A stretch of 64,000 nt of DNA from NCBI GenBank assembly GCA_001586965.3, contig LUCW03000505.1, positions 23,794-87,793 on the forward strand, given 5' to 3'. Position numbers and translations under genes: made by a program. Source of the DNA: Sphaeroforma sirkka (taxonomy: Eukaryota > Opisthokonta > Ichthyosporea > Ichthyophonida). Below the pieces are notes generated by a model. The model saw only the letters and a list, made by a program, of their open reading frames with translations, did not search any database and was not told the DNA's origin. Below are positions 16,361 through 34,800 of the stretch, in pieces; within the stretch, counting starts at the first letter, position 1; every line of letters starts with the position of its first letter.

Positions 16361-17461
16361 AGGTCATACCTCTATATATGTCCAGGTTCAGCCAGGGCAA
16401 AATTTGGACACATATAGAGGTAGACATGTCTGGGTCAATTAGTACCTGTGAGGTGCATAGGACAAATATGGAGCTGATAGTACCCTTTCTCTCGCAATAT
16501 TATCTTTTTGCATGCACTTCGTTGGACAGACTAATAATTTCTCTCCAGCGATCATAAACCTCTGTATAGTGTTTATACTTATACCATATGTTGTACGTGT
16601 AGCTTGTACGGCTTCTTTGATTATATCAATCTTATAGTTCCCTCTCCATGGCTGGCTCAAGTCATATCCACTCTTTTTGATAGTGCGCACAACGACACCT
16701 TTCTCGTCGTCTGTTAGATTAACTCTTTTTGCTGGAAGAGCTAGCACCTTTGAAAACACAGGGTTGTTTGTACACCTTCTTTTTATTACTATTAAACAGT
16801 CTCTTCAGTCTTGTATCTGACGCTTCATTTACCCCAGACGAGACACCTTGCTTAGACGTAGATTGTGTCGTAACATCCTGAATTGCATCAGAATCAGAAG
16901 TTGTCTGACCCAACAGTGATGCTGCAGATGCAAGTGGTGACAATTCGTTTGATTGGCTCGCTTTTGATGTATTTGATGGCTTGAAATTATCTGTAGACAC
17001 GCAGTAACCGATCGAGTTCGATCCAAACCCCTCGTCACGATGCACGCCACAAAAGGCATGCATATTACGATCGCAACCAGTAGAATTGTGAGCACCCGAT
17101 GTCGGTTGAGTGATCGTGCACCCTTGCACGGAACAGCGACCTCAGCTAGAAGTATCCTCCATGAAGAAGAAGTAAGCCTTAGTGGCGCGTTTTCAGTGTG
17201 TGTAGAGTGTAGACTACCCATATGTATACTTAATACTTATTGTATGAAGTCTCACTGAGATTGTACCCATGGCCCCACTCATGGTTGGATCAATAGGGAG
17301 TATTGATGAGTCAAAATTTAAACTGAGAGCTTATTAAAAGTAGTTCCAGACTTCCAGGGCCCAAAAAGGGCCCCAGCTCTCTAGGGGGTCGGCTGAAATG
17401 AAAAGTGGACATATATAGAGGTAGACACTTAAAGAGGTAGACATATAAAGAGGTATGACTG
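16361..17461. mobile_element. Degenerate DNA transposon with terminal inverted repeats, about 1.1 kb
   Basis: The left end GTCATACCTCTATATATGTC (16363) is matched by the reverse complement of the right end (GACATATAAAGAGGTATGAC, 17440-17460), so the ends form inverted repeats of about 20 bp. A second, inward copy of the motif (GGACACATATAGAGG) lies at 16406-16420 on the left. Two further direct copies lie at 17406-17435 on the right. TA dinucleotides flank both ends (16358-16359; 17461-17462), compatible with a TA target site. The end style recalls Tc1/mariner/pogo-like elements (inference). The inside holds a broken transposase-like frame on the minus strand. Confidence 0.75.
16439..17160 (-). 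pseudogene. Transposase N-terminal remnant inside the TIR element
   Basis: Two minus-strand frames overlap at 16719-16759. The upstream one begins with a Cys/His cluster (CSVQGC..GCDRNMHAFCGVH) that looks like a zinc-binding module, followed by a Ser/Thr-rich linker. The downstream one (from about 16759) has LTDDEKGVVVRTIKKSGYD and YGISINTIQRFM, a helical segment like a transposase DNA-binding domain. No DDE catalytic domain follows; the frame ends at 16439, near the left end. The element is therefore non-autonomous and frameshifted. The family is not identified. Confidence 0.5.
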
Positions 17462-17731
17462 TATGGAGAGAGATAGAGAAGAAGGACAATATATTTTAAA
17501 TTTTTTTATAATGATATGTATTGTGTATTTAGCATCAAGATGGCGCCAAAATTTTAACAATATAGACCACAAATTAGGCCTTTTACTATTACTAGTTTCC
17601 CCCAGCCTAGAGCCTTACCAATTTGGTGGAATTAAATGTATGTTATATATATAAGAGCAACATCGCGTCTTTTTTATTATATGACGCCAGGTTCAGATTG
17701 TAACCGAGCATAGCCTATAGTGAGCACAGTC

Positions 17732-20021
<2,290 letters not shown>

Positions 20022-20091
20022 GGACGTACTCTCACCTGGCTACAACGGTGCCGTGGCATTTTTTTTGTGTGCATCTGGCAAGTTTTTCAAT

Positions 20092-20097
20092 AATAAA
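20092..20097 (+). promoter_or_regulatory. Polyadenylation signal AATAAA
   Basis: It lies 70 bases downstream of the TGA of the 136-residue protein gene, after a T-rich stretch. Confidence 0.6.
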
Positions 20098-20558
20098 CGA
20101 CAGTTGATTCCGATGCTAGGTTCGTTATAGTATGAAAGAGCACTTGCAGTCTGGCCGTAGCGTCATATTCGCTAAAGTTTAAAGATTGTTTCAGGGTTTC
20201 GAAGTATATCCCGAATACTTAGATTAGTTAAAGCTCGCACGCCCGATGATCCGTGGTGGTCAAGTACAACCCCAAAAACGTGGTAACTATTAATAAGAAT
20301 TTACAATATATGGGCGCGTGAGCAATTTGTGCTGCGAAATTTGATGTCCTTTAGAGTAATAAAAGATTATATCGAAATTTGAATCGATCCATTGAGTAAA
20401 ATTCTTATCGCTTTCCTGAGATCCATATATTTCTATGCTGAGTGCTGCAGGGAGCAATTACTATTTTTATCAGCATCTTTGCAGCAACGCTATGAATAGC
20501 TGCTATGTTTATGATGTACGGCATTTCCTGCTGCTAACGGACAGATACTCTGTAGAGG

Positions 20559-20813
20559 TTAATAGATGTTAGCTATTGTAAAAGTGTGCAGTACGCATTT
20601 CGCAAGGAGTCGCTGTGGTAACAGTACCACATACAGGTAGTTCATTCTAAAACTCGCGCGTGATATCTCGTACCGACGTGGGGGCGTTCCGCTGTCAATT
20701 TCGGTCTGAACCACTACATTGTCGCGAACAGCCTGAAAGAAACCCTGATCGTTTTTTGACACTACCAGAAGCGTGTTAGGTGCAATTTCTGGCATCGGGT
20801 ATTTCTTCGTCAT
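20559..20813 (-). CDS. Hypothetical ORF, 84 codons
   Basis: An ATG-initiated minus-strand frame lies about 190 bp beyond the stop of the lipase gene. The first 60 residues (MTKKYPMPEIAPNTLLVVSK..) have normal globular composition; the tail is hydrophobic. I do not recognise a family and see no splice support. It could be a small gene, an exon, or chance. The DNA at 20098-20558 shows nothing further. Confidence 0.25.
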   Translation of the reverse strand: MTKKYPMPEIAPNTLLVVSKNDQGFFQAVRDNVVVQTEIDSGTPPRRYEISRASFRMNYLYVVLLPQRLLAKCVLHTFTIANIY

Positions 20814-21003
20814 GTCGTATTCCTCAATTTCGAGAGCTTCTTAAAGCTATTCACTTGCTGTGGCCCACGACGAATGCATTGGACTAGTGTGGTTTACACG
20901 CTCAAAAGTAACTACGGAGTAGCTTCGGAAACCTTCACATCAAGTTCCGAAAGACTTCGATCGAGAGAGTGAGCGACACCTTCAGTTGCTATTGAAAGTT
21001 CCG

Positions 21004-23378
21004 TCATGCCGTTCCCAGATCAGTCGTCTTGAATGGTGCCAACATTTCGTCTACTACAAATTGGACGACACCTTGACCCGCTGTGCTGATCGCGGGCTTG
21101 TTCACTGCATCGTACATAAGAGATAGCTATTTGAGAGATGCAGTGTGTCCGACACACCCTCACCCTGCTCTTTAGTGGGAACTACACAGAGATCAAGATT
21201 TCTCCAAGTGCCAGTTTGTAGGTATGCATACTTTGTATTATCACGAAGAAGGATAATAGCACCTACCAGCTACCAAATCATGACTGAAATTTCTCATGAA
21301 ACCTTCAAACCGGGTATCGACTCGCGTCCATGAAGTTGTCTCTCGGATTGAAACCAACATCTTGTATTCGGGGGATTCGTCCTCAAAGATGCGCTATGCT
21401 TATTTCAGTGGGTATACAATCGTTTCGATTAAACAATACAGAACGGACCCTAAGCGACTTCAGGACTCTCTCTTGATTTATCGGATGAAGTACCATAGCT
21501 TCAGCTAGACTTGCTTTGGTAAAGGATACTATCCAGATCTACGTCGCATATAATCAATCCAACGAAATCAATACTGACAATCATATGCTCAGTATTGAAA
21601 GATGTGTAGTGACTTCTCCTTGACATGAACGCCAAGCAGGTAGCGACAGAATACAATCGGGCGATACTGATAAACAATCGGAAAGCATCATCTATGAAAT
21701 CATAAAGTGGCAACCAAAATTCGATAAATTGAAACGTGTCGTACCTCAGCTTGTAGCTCCTCAGCTCCAACAAAATTGAACCATTCGTCTATTGAAGCAG
21801 GATTCGAAGGGAGTTCCTCGTTTCGCACAATTCGTACGATATTCGCATACTGCGACTCTCCTGATTAATTTGGACAAGTAGGCCCGAGTCAGTTCGATTT
21901 AACAATCTAAAGCGAGGCACATAGTTGAAGATATTGCAAAAGTTCACAGTAAATCGAAGATATATTTCACGCTACGAAGTGGTTTGTGACACACTTACTG
22001 TCAACTGGCATATGAGCAGGGTGGAAGAATGGCACCATGGTGGCAGTTGGATACGGTACCTGTGAAGAATGGAACAGCAAATATTAGTGACGATTAGAAA
22101 AGAGCCCCCATGTGCAGCACTATGCTCTTCGGAAAATGATCACATCCTGGTCGTTCAACTAATCGGGAGTCTCTCTCTGGTACCGACCTTCTCTTCGTCG
22201 TGGATACTTTAAACCGTTTTGATGGGCATACCTAGTAAAGGTCTCATGTCACGTACCTGTGGATCGCCATCCACATTGCCAATGCATAATCGTCGTTGGA
22301 AACTCGACAGTGCTTTAAGATAAGCACGTTTGTCCCCGCAAGCCTCTGCACCTGTGGAGTATGTTGGCGAAACCATGTTCAATCAATATTCCAAAAAGAC
22401 TGTTCCTATACCAAATTTCACACGTGGAAGTTGAGACTCAGGCGTACAACAGCGTGGTACCATAATTGATGCACGTGCGCACATACAGTACGAATAGTAT
22501 AAGTTTCGATAGGCAGTGAATGAAGGACGCACCCCAACTTACATTCCGATGTCTGGATGCCCGCCATTCTCTCTAGTAAAGTGTTGCATGTTTTCTTGTT
22601 CGCATTGTCTGCCAATGTCATTTGATGGTACGAATTTCCCACGATGAAGCCGCCCAGAACGCCCATAAATCCTGGCAAAGTCTGCCGTTGGAATGATGCA
22701 AGATTCTTCTGTCAACAATCAAGCAACACCAACACGAGGCGAAAAGGTGCTCGGAGATGGACTAGTGGAAGTAAACATTTAGTAGAAGAGGTACATTGTC
22801 CCAACGATGTAATTGACTTCAATACCATTTTATATAGCGAACATTCACTAAGGAACGAAGAGAAGTCCGAAACAGATGGGCACGAAAATGATCCATCACG
22901 GCATAATACCTTTCTGATCCCCAAATGCGGTGATGCAAACGATACAAAGTTGAGTGGTATAAGGCCTCCAATAGTGCCGCTCTTGGATTCATAAAGTTCC
23001 CCACATGTGTATCGGATGATCAACCCTCCCAGCGAGAGCCCACATAAACTTATATGAGTGAGTGACGGATTGGCCTTGATTGTGCTGCGAATTTCATCCG
23101 CTAATCTGCGTCCACAAACATCTACACCATCATGTGTCGGCGCAGCGAATATGTTCCACCCAGTTTCATTGATGGCTGTGGTGATGTAAACTATATCTGT
23201 CCCATACTTCTTCTTCAATTGATTTCCAAACCAAACTCCACCGCTGGCCTGGCCCTACATGTTTCGAAATCTTAAATTCAATTCAATTTTTTCAAACTTA
23301 CATCAAGTTACAACCATCATTATGTAACACAGGCTGCATCGTGGAGGTAAACATCCGATACTCATACATCGCCAAATC

Positions 23379-23439
<61 letters not shown>

Positions 23440-23745
23440 CATACATACATACATACATACATACATACATACGTACGTACGTACATACATATATACATAC
23501 ATACATAAATACATACATACATACATACATATATATATACATATATATATGATATTGATGATGACAATATATAATGTGTGTATGATATGTAATATATATG
23601 ATGTGATGATGATGATGTGCGTGCGTGTAACTGTATATATATATATATGTGTGATGTGACGTGTGTGTGTGTTTGGTATGTATGTGTGTGTGTGTGTGTG
23701 TATTGTATGTATGTATGTAACGTATGTGTGTGTGTGTGTGTGTTG

Positions 23746-23784
<39 letters not shown>

Positions 23785-23881
23785 GTATGCGTGTGTGTGT
23801 GTTCGTATGTATATTAAATGTGTGTGTGTGTGTATTTGTGTGTTTGTATGTATGTATGTGTGTGTGTATGTGTGTGTTTGA

Positions 23882-23952
<71 letters not shown>

Positions 23953-24324
23953 GTTATATAGATACATATATAGTTACATTTTTGTGCAAATATAGCTCTA
24001 TTTATCTCACTCATTCAAATTTGTATATCGTGATCCAGCAATTGATGTTTTTAATAGTTAAACAAAGAAGATATCCGAACATGTTCGATTGTATTTCCTG
24101 AGCTGAATAGTTTGCAACAGGTAATCATCTATGCAGTACAATTTAGCAAACAGGGGACCGGCTTCGTACAGCCGTTGTATAATCTACACGATTCTTAATA
24201 AAAAAAATACAACTTTTCGATTGCTAGATTGTACACAACACAGTAAAATTTTGCATAAATAGCTTACGTGAAGTCCGTGTTGAAATACGATCAGATGCCT
24301 CGGTCTCCCAGCTGGTTTGGTCAT
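21004..24324 (-). CDS. DUF676-type serine lipase/esterase (alpha/beta hydrolase), 335 aa, eight exons
   Basis: The exons on the complement are 24268..24324, 22910..23254, 22543..22708, 22257..22351, 21999..22059, 21745..21860, 21164..21230 and 21004..21104. All phases fit and give 335 residues. IVFQHGLHG is the oxyanion-loop start of the DUF676/ROG1-like family. GLSLGG is the nucleophile elbow, with Ser at about residue 93. ASPHLGIR follows the family pattern. [15 protein letters not shown] supplies the likely catalytic Asp (about residue 219). I could not identify a convincing catalytic His near the C-terminus, where the family often has a His before a hydrophobic strand, so either that splice is slightly wrong or the enzyme is atypical. 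No signal peptide is seen. The role is presumably hydrolysis of a lipid ester, as for yeast ROG1 relatives. The Met at 24324 is the chosen start. The TA block lies in the first intron. Confidence 0.85.
23380..23945. repeat. (TA)n, (TACA)n and (TG)n microsatellites in lipase intron 1
   Basis: The order is (TA)n at about 23383-23434, (CATA)n to 23530, GATGAT-rich DNA, TG/TATG repeats at 23655-23880, and (TA)n at 23882-23945. It is non-coding and all inside the 1,013-bp first intron of the minus-strand lipase gene. Confidence 0.95.
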
Positions 24325-27757
<3,433 letters not shown>

Positions 27758-27950
27758 ATGATGCAAGGCTATCACAGCCAAGGGATGATACCTGTAAAGG
27801 TCGTATGCCCCCCTCGGTCGTTTGCTGTAAGTATATGAAAATACTGTTTTTCTGTATTGCCTGTATGTACAACTCTCCTCTGTGAGTTTTCTGTATCTAT
27901 CAAGATACCCGTCTATCGCTGTACGATGAATGAAACGATCTTTCAATATC

Positions 27951-28035
<85 letters not shown>

Positions 28036-28277
28036 TATGTATATGTATGTATGTATCTAGAGATATATGTAGAGGTATATATATATGTGTGTGTGTGTGT
28101 GCATTTGGGTGTGTGTGTGTGTGTGTATACATGTTAATATGTATATAAAATATATATATATATGTGTGTGTGTGTGTATTTGCGTATATAGATATGTTTT
28201 TCTCAGAGAGGTATATGCAGAGGTATATACATGTGCGGGTGGCTTTGTTGTGGGTGCGTGTATTTGTGCTTTGTGTT

Positions 28278-28352
<75 letters not shown>

Positions 28353-28795
28353 TATACATATACGCATATATATTTATATATATATATAAATCTATATATA
28401 TACATGTGATGTGTGTGTGTATGCATCTATATATACATATATGCGCAAAAAATGTATATAAAATATATACATGCATATATATATATATATACATATATAT
28501 ATGTATGATATATGTGCGTGTATTGTGTGTGCGTGATGCGCATTGTACATATATATGTATATATATATATATACATTGTGTGTGTGTGTGCGCGCAATCT
28601 ATATATGTATATGCGTAAATAATGCCAAAACGTATATATACATATATATATATATATATATAATATATATATATTATACATATATAATGATATGCGTGCG
28701 ATTGTGTGTGTGTGTATTATTGTTGCATTGCATATTATTATTATTATATATGTGCATGTATGATTATGATGATGATATGTGTATTAATATGTATG

Positions 28796-28829
<34 letters not shown>

Positions 28830-31800
28830 CACATATATATACATATATATATATTATAAATATATTATAAATATCATGTGAATACATATTTTATATATAT
28901 ATATATATTAATATTTATGTATGTATTTTTATTATACATATAAATAAATCTATATATATATATGTGTGTGTGTGTGTGTATGTGTATATGTGTATGTGTG
29001 AATGTATATATGTATGTATGTATGTATAATTACATGTTTGTATTCAAACATATGCTGTGTCTGTGTGTGTTGCTTACAAGTATACTTATATTAATATTCA
29101 ATACGCAGTTTTTGCACGAACAGCTTGTTTCCATAAAGTTGTTAGTATTGTAGTATGACTCGCTTATTGTAAGTTTGGATGTGTCAAGTACGAGTTATCA
29201 ACTAGTCATATTATTTAGATGATGCTCCTCAAATCGGTGCAGCGATGGATACACTGGAATTTATTGAGTACAAAGTATTGAACACATATGCTTGCTTGTA
29301 TACCTTGACGTGCGCCAGCTAAAAATGTGTGTATGAGTGAAAAAATACTTTTTTTTTTCAAATTTATGTCTCAGCTCTTCGTCTAGCTCAAGTTACTTGA
29401 TGTCAATTGATCGATAGGTTCTCGGCATTACACTTGAATACAGTGCTTTTTTTAAATAATTATATGTACATGCTGCTTGATATATGTATCGCCTCCAGTG
29501 ATAGTTCGTCACCGTGTAGGGCTCCCACGGTGCAATTACCTAAGCTGTATACGAAATCAGGTGTTCCGGGCCAGGTTTTATTGTATAGAGTATCATTTTA
29601 ATGGGTTTAGAATGATCCACCAATAAGACTAATATTTGTTATATACTCTCTCGATCCCATCCCACATTTCACACCATTAGGTAATGGTGAACGATCGAAC
29701 AACGGTTAAAGACCTCACCGAGAAAGTAACTGACACGTATAAGACACTATACACGGATGAACAGTATGTTATGAAATATGTGTGCTTTGTATTGCGCCTA
29801 GTCTCGCAACGATACTCGTTTTTGTATACTGTTCGTATTTGTGCGCATGCATTGAATGGTGCTGGCATGTATTTACGCAAGCATGTTTTTGTATGATGGT
29901 TAAAAACAATTAATGAAACTCAGTTGCGCACGAGGGCCGCTCGTTATCATTGCGGACTCTACTCGCTGCATATAGGTCACAGACTCGTATTGGCCTCGCA
30001 TCTTCCCTATGCTCCATCCGTTCTGTCAACTGAGGGTGTATTGGACTGCCCCACTCCTTCAGTGACCGTTCTCTAGTGGTGCAAATGAAGCATAATGCTA
30101 AGATTTTCTCGATATATTCACGTGTTGGTACTAAAACAGGGTCCCAACGGTAATTATGGTACGTCACGTGCATATGGGTGACCTCCAACCGTCACTCTAC
30201 GTGAAAGACTTCTTCATGGCGTACGAATCCGTTCAAGTGCTTACTAAAGAAAATTCTAACAAGGGGTATGTGTGGTATATTTGAGCTATCGATACCAGAT
30301 GATGACTTTTTTGAACGGTGTGTTAGTTTGATTCCAGTCGAGAGAATGGGACAGTGTGTATGATTTGTTTTCTTCACATGTTGAAATTTTTTGAAGTGGC
30401 CACGCTTCATCAGCTGTTAACATTATCGCCCCGATCTCATTCTGCAGTCAATTTTTAGATCAATACAACGATCCAAGTGTGGAACCCCCGGAAAAATGGC
30501 GCGATCAAATCATAAATAGAAAACGACTTCCTGATCTTGACCTCGCAGCCGTGTCAGTGAAAAGAACCAGACTCAATGCTGGTATGTGCTTTCTTGTTCA
30601 AAGCATGGATTATATGTACAAAACTGGTCAACTTAGTAGTGGTCGCACCCGATAAGACTTGCTGACTGTTGCTAACACTCTACTCGAGCTGATGTTTCTT
30701 AATACTACTATCTCCGATTTCCTGCCCATTGAACATGTGTACCCAACCAACATTTGCATTCAATATTCCGCCCCATTGGTGTCTACAATTGCATCAGTAA
30801 TGTAATGAAAATACATATAGCATCAATCTTGATCCTTGTACATATGCATATATATATTGCTCTCTGCAATGTAGCAGGGATGTGAAATGTTCCTCATAGA
30901 TTGTGTATTGGGCTTTACGCAGCTGACAGCAAACAAGCCAAAAAACCCGATGTATCCACCAAACAGTCAGCCGCTAGTGCCAAAAAAGGGACCGCCGTGG
31001 CTAAACAATTGGCCCATACGAATCAAGCGGTACCCCGATCCAAGCTGTCAACATCCCAGAGCAAACTAGCAGCCGCTAACCCCAAACAGAAAACTGCCTC
31101 CGCTAAACAAGCCGCCAAAGCTTCTCCCAACAAACAAACTGGTACCCATGCCAAACTTGCCACTACTCCTGCGACACACGCAACTGCTCCTGCTCCAGAG
31201 GCACCTACCCCTGCTCCACAAATAGCTGCTCCACAAATAGCTGCTCCTGCTATACAAGCAACTGCCCCTGCTCCACAAGTAGCTGCTCTTGCTAAACAAG
31301 CAACTGCCCCTGCTAAACAACCTGCTGTAGCTGTTTTAAAAACAGTCGCTCCAGCTCCACAACCAGCGGTGGCTGCTCCACAAACAACTGTTCCTACGCC
31401 ACAGCCAGCTGTAGCTGATTTAAAAACAGTTGCCCCAGCTCCACAATCAGCGGTGGCTGCTCCACAAACAACTGTTCCTGCCCCACAGTCAGCTGTAGCT
31501 GATTTAAAAACAGCTGCTTCTGCTCCACAACCAGCCGTGGCTGCTCCACAAACAACTGTTCCTGCTCCACAACCAGCCGTGGCTGCTCCACAAATAACTA
31601 CTCCTGCCCCACAATCAGCTGTAGTTGAATTAAAAACAGCTACTTCTGCCCCACAAACAACTGCTCCTGCTCCACAACCAGCGGTAGATGTTCCACCAGT
31701 TGCCGCAGTCGTCGCAGAAGCACCTTCGGCTGAGATAAAGAGTATGTCTTCAATGTGGAAAAATATAGGATTGCTCATCTAGTGTAATCTGTGTATAAAA

Positions 31801-34800
31801 CTTTTCTGTCGTGCGTATGCATAATAGGGGTATATCCATATATGATATTTCCTGATGGCTGACAACCGTGCATCTCCCGAATGCTCGACCAGATTTCGTT
31901 GTACTCGAATATATCAAGTTGTTCTTAGCTAATCGCACATTGCGTCTGATTGCCGCTTCGCAATGTACGCTTGCGTGAGAACAGAAATTGTGCCGGTAGT
32001 AGAGAAGGTATCAGGTGAGACCACAAAGAAGACCAAGAAAAGCAGAGCACCAGAGAATGAAACTGCAGAGGCCACGAAGGCCGTCTCAAATGATTCCGCC
32101 GATGCGAAGGTGTGAGCAAATTGAGTTTAAAATTGTAAATCATTTTTTCATTTAGCAATCAGGCAGTACGGAGATTTTATGAGCATATCAGTGTACTTTA
32201 TACGAAACACTATGGAACGAATTCTGCGAAAATCTTACTTTTCAGTGATGATACTAGCGCATTGTTTGGATTTGTACGGTTCGACATGCTAGGAAAAGAC
32301 GGCAACGTCTGAAAAACCACGTCGACGACTCTTTGTCACTCTAAAGTCGCTTACATGACCCTATGTGCATGCCACTCAAAATGGGCCTATCTGACACCGC
32401 ATTGTTGCACAAATGACATTTTCTTACCATTTTGGTTATTTGTATTGCAATCCCGTCGGGGCATCCACTGAATCCAGAAGGCGAAAGCAGCTGAAAGAAA
32501 GTTAGCAAAGGTAACGAAAGAAACCGCAAAGCATGCTGCCGTTGTGGACAGCCAAATCGTAACAGAGACCAATTCAGCCGAGAAAGAGATGGCTGCAAAT
32601 GTCTCTGAGGCAGTGGAAACCACGCATGTCACCGAAGTCACGGCTCCCAGGGTGAGTACAGGGAAGCGTGCTTCCGTTCAGTCAGGATGATTAAGCACTG
32701 TATTCTAGAGTATACGCACTGTACGCGGTAAATAATATTCATCTCGTCTACATGGTGGATATTCTTTCTTTACACGGTAAGCTGGTACATTCCTTTTTAG
32801 ATGTCACTATTGTGTGTCCGTATAGTCGACGGATTGTGTGAGCCATTGTGGGCTACTAAGTGATGCAGAGTGCGATATATGGAGTCCTTACCTTATCAAT
32901 AGCTGTGCTAAAAGGGTTTTCATTTCCAACAGGATCCCCCAGTGGTGGAGGATCAGCTCTCTGCTTCCACTAGTGCCCCTGAAACCGCAACTGCCAAGCC
33001 ACATATCGCGAGGAAAAAGCCGGTTGCAAAGCCAGGTAGGTCCTTTTTGTCAAGAATCGGGCCTTCTGCTTTGTCTCTGAATGGGCACTCGATATGTAAG
33101 TATATACCTATATGTATATGTAGATATGTTGATATGTAGAACTACACATATATGGGCATAAGTACTCGCAATTAATCCTCTATGCTCGCTCCGGACCTGT
33201 TCTGCCACGAACAGCTAGACATGTTGTGCCTGAGCCTACTGAGTCAGAAAAAGCTGACCTGATCAAACTCCGCGAGGATCTTGAGAGGAAAATGGCGGAG
33301 CAGAATAACATCGCACGAGCCACTGAGACAGCTCTCAAGGAGGCTGTAGAAGCTATTAAAGCAACCACTGATGCTGACAGAGCCCCCGAGCAGTCAGAAG
33401 CTCCCTCGACCCCAACAAAGACGGCTGCGAGTGTAAAGCCTGCTATGACTGCCCGGGCGGCCAGAGGTATGTATATGTTCTGGATGATTGGACAAATGGT
33501 GCTGGCGCGAAACATTTGGTTTTTTTGAGTATGAGCAATGATCCGATGAATTATTAACTGTATATATAGTCGAGCTAGTATTTTGGCGTCTTCAGCTGAT
33601 GATGTGGATATTGGCTGCCTGTTTCTTTAGAATGGTATATGCTATTTGTAGCTTGCACTGTGCTGCACGACTGGTATTCACCGGAGCGCCCAAGACAATC
33701 AAGGCATTGTCTTGTGGCTGTTCTGTGAGGTATGGTCAAGTATGGTCATTGGTAATTGTTTTTCTCCGATGTGCATCTCTATCTGTGATTTTGCACGAGT
33801 ATGTCGCTTAAAAGATGTTTTGGCGACAGTTTACCCGTCTGCTTGCGTATGTGCGGATGAATTTATCATTGACACCTTTTTGCTACCGAGTTTTAATTGA
33901 AAATGTGATGCATTAAATTGGATTATTATTCTTTAACAGTCATCCATCCATATGTGATCGAGGTGTAGGAAACAATCAAAGCATAACATCTTTGCTCCAA
34001 CTCATATTTACTACTTCACAGCCGAGCTCACGAAACAGAAGAAGGAGGCAGAAAGGGCGGAGAAGGAAGCTCTCAAGTTAAAAGAAAAGGAGGAAAAGGA
34101 AGCTAAGAAATTGAAGGAAAAGGAGGAGAAAGCAGCACAAAAATTGAAAGAAAAGGAGCAGAGAGAAAAGGAAAAGGCAGAGGCTGCGGCGAAGGCCAGG
34201 GAAGAAAGAGAAGGTGTGTAATTTCAATTCGAGTTCAGTCTATAGAATGTCGGCGATCATAGGATAGCTATACCTTCACACCACACTTCACCAGTGCATT
34301 CTGCGGAAATACGTTCACGGCCTTGCTATGCGGTGCTCACTCTTGTTCAGTACGCTGGGATCCCTTCGACCTTATACTAGTCTGAATTCGTATCTTAAGA
34401 TGCGATTCTAATATGAATTGCGTGGTTTCTTGTTTCCACACAGCCGCTGCCGCTGCTAAGAAAAAGTCAAAAACCCCGCCCCCTCCCACTATGAGGGCTA
34501 CAAGAAACGCAACCTCGAAGACACCAGCGGTACCAAAAATAGAGAAGGTGGCAGAGAAGGTATGCTGCAATGTGTGTTGCAAATTTATGACCACATATAC
34601 AAAGCCACAGCAAGATGAACTTCTGTATTGGAGCATTTCAATATCGTCCTCCATTCGTATTGCTTACCTCCTGAGCGCATATATCAATGTTCACAAGCCC
34701 CTTATCACGTGCCAATTGACGTTCGAATCTATTTAAATATATTTTACAATGCTTGCACAGCCCGAACCAAAGCTGAGCATCACAGACGCAACCGAACCCA

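Noticed and set aside
29219-29274. Alternative start exon (ATGATGCTCCTC..) for the 952-aa gene ending at AA/GTATTG
   Set aside because: The phase fits, but the pair 27758-27826 plus 29109-29140 gives a stronger donor (GTAAGT) and a more protein-like N-terminus. It is kept only as an alternative.
29910-30188. 92-codon minus-strand ORF inside an intron of the 952-aa gene
   Set aside because: No family, no splice signals, and it lies antisense in an intron whose flanking exons fit well. Treated as chance, although a transposon scrap is possible.
31023-31778. 251-codon antisense ORF over the Ala/Pro repeat exon (Cys/Gly/Ala-rich)
   Set aside because: It is the reverse complement of GCT-CCA-CAA-type codons. 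The plus frame has phase-perfect splice junctions on both sides.
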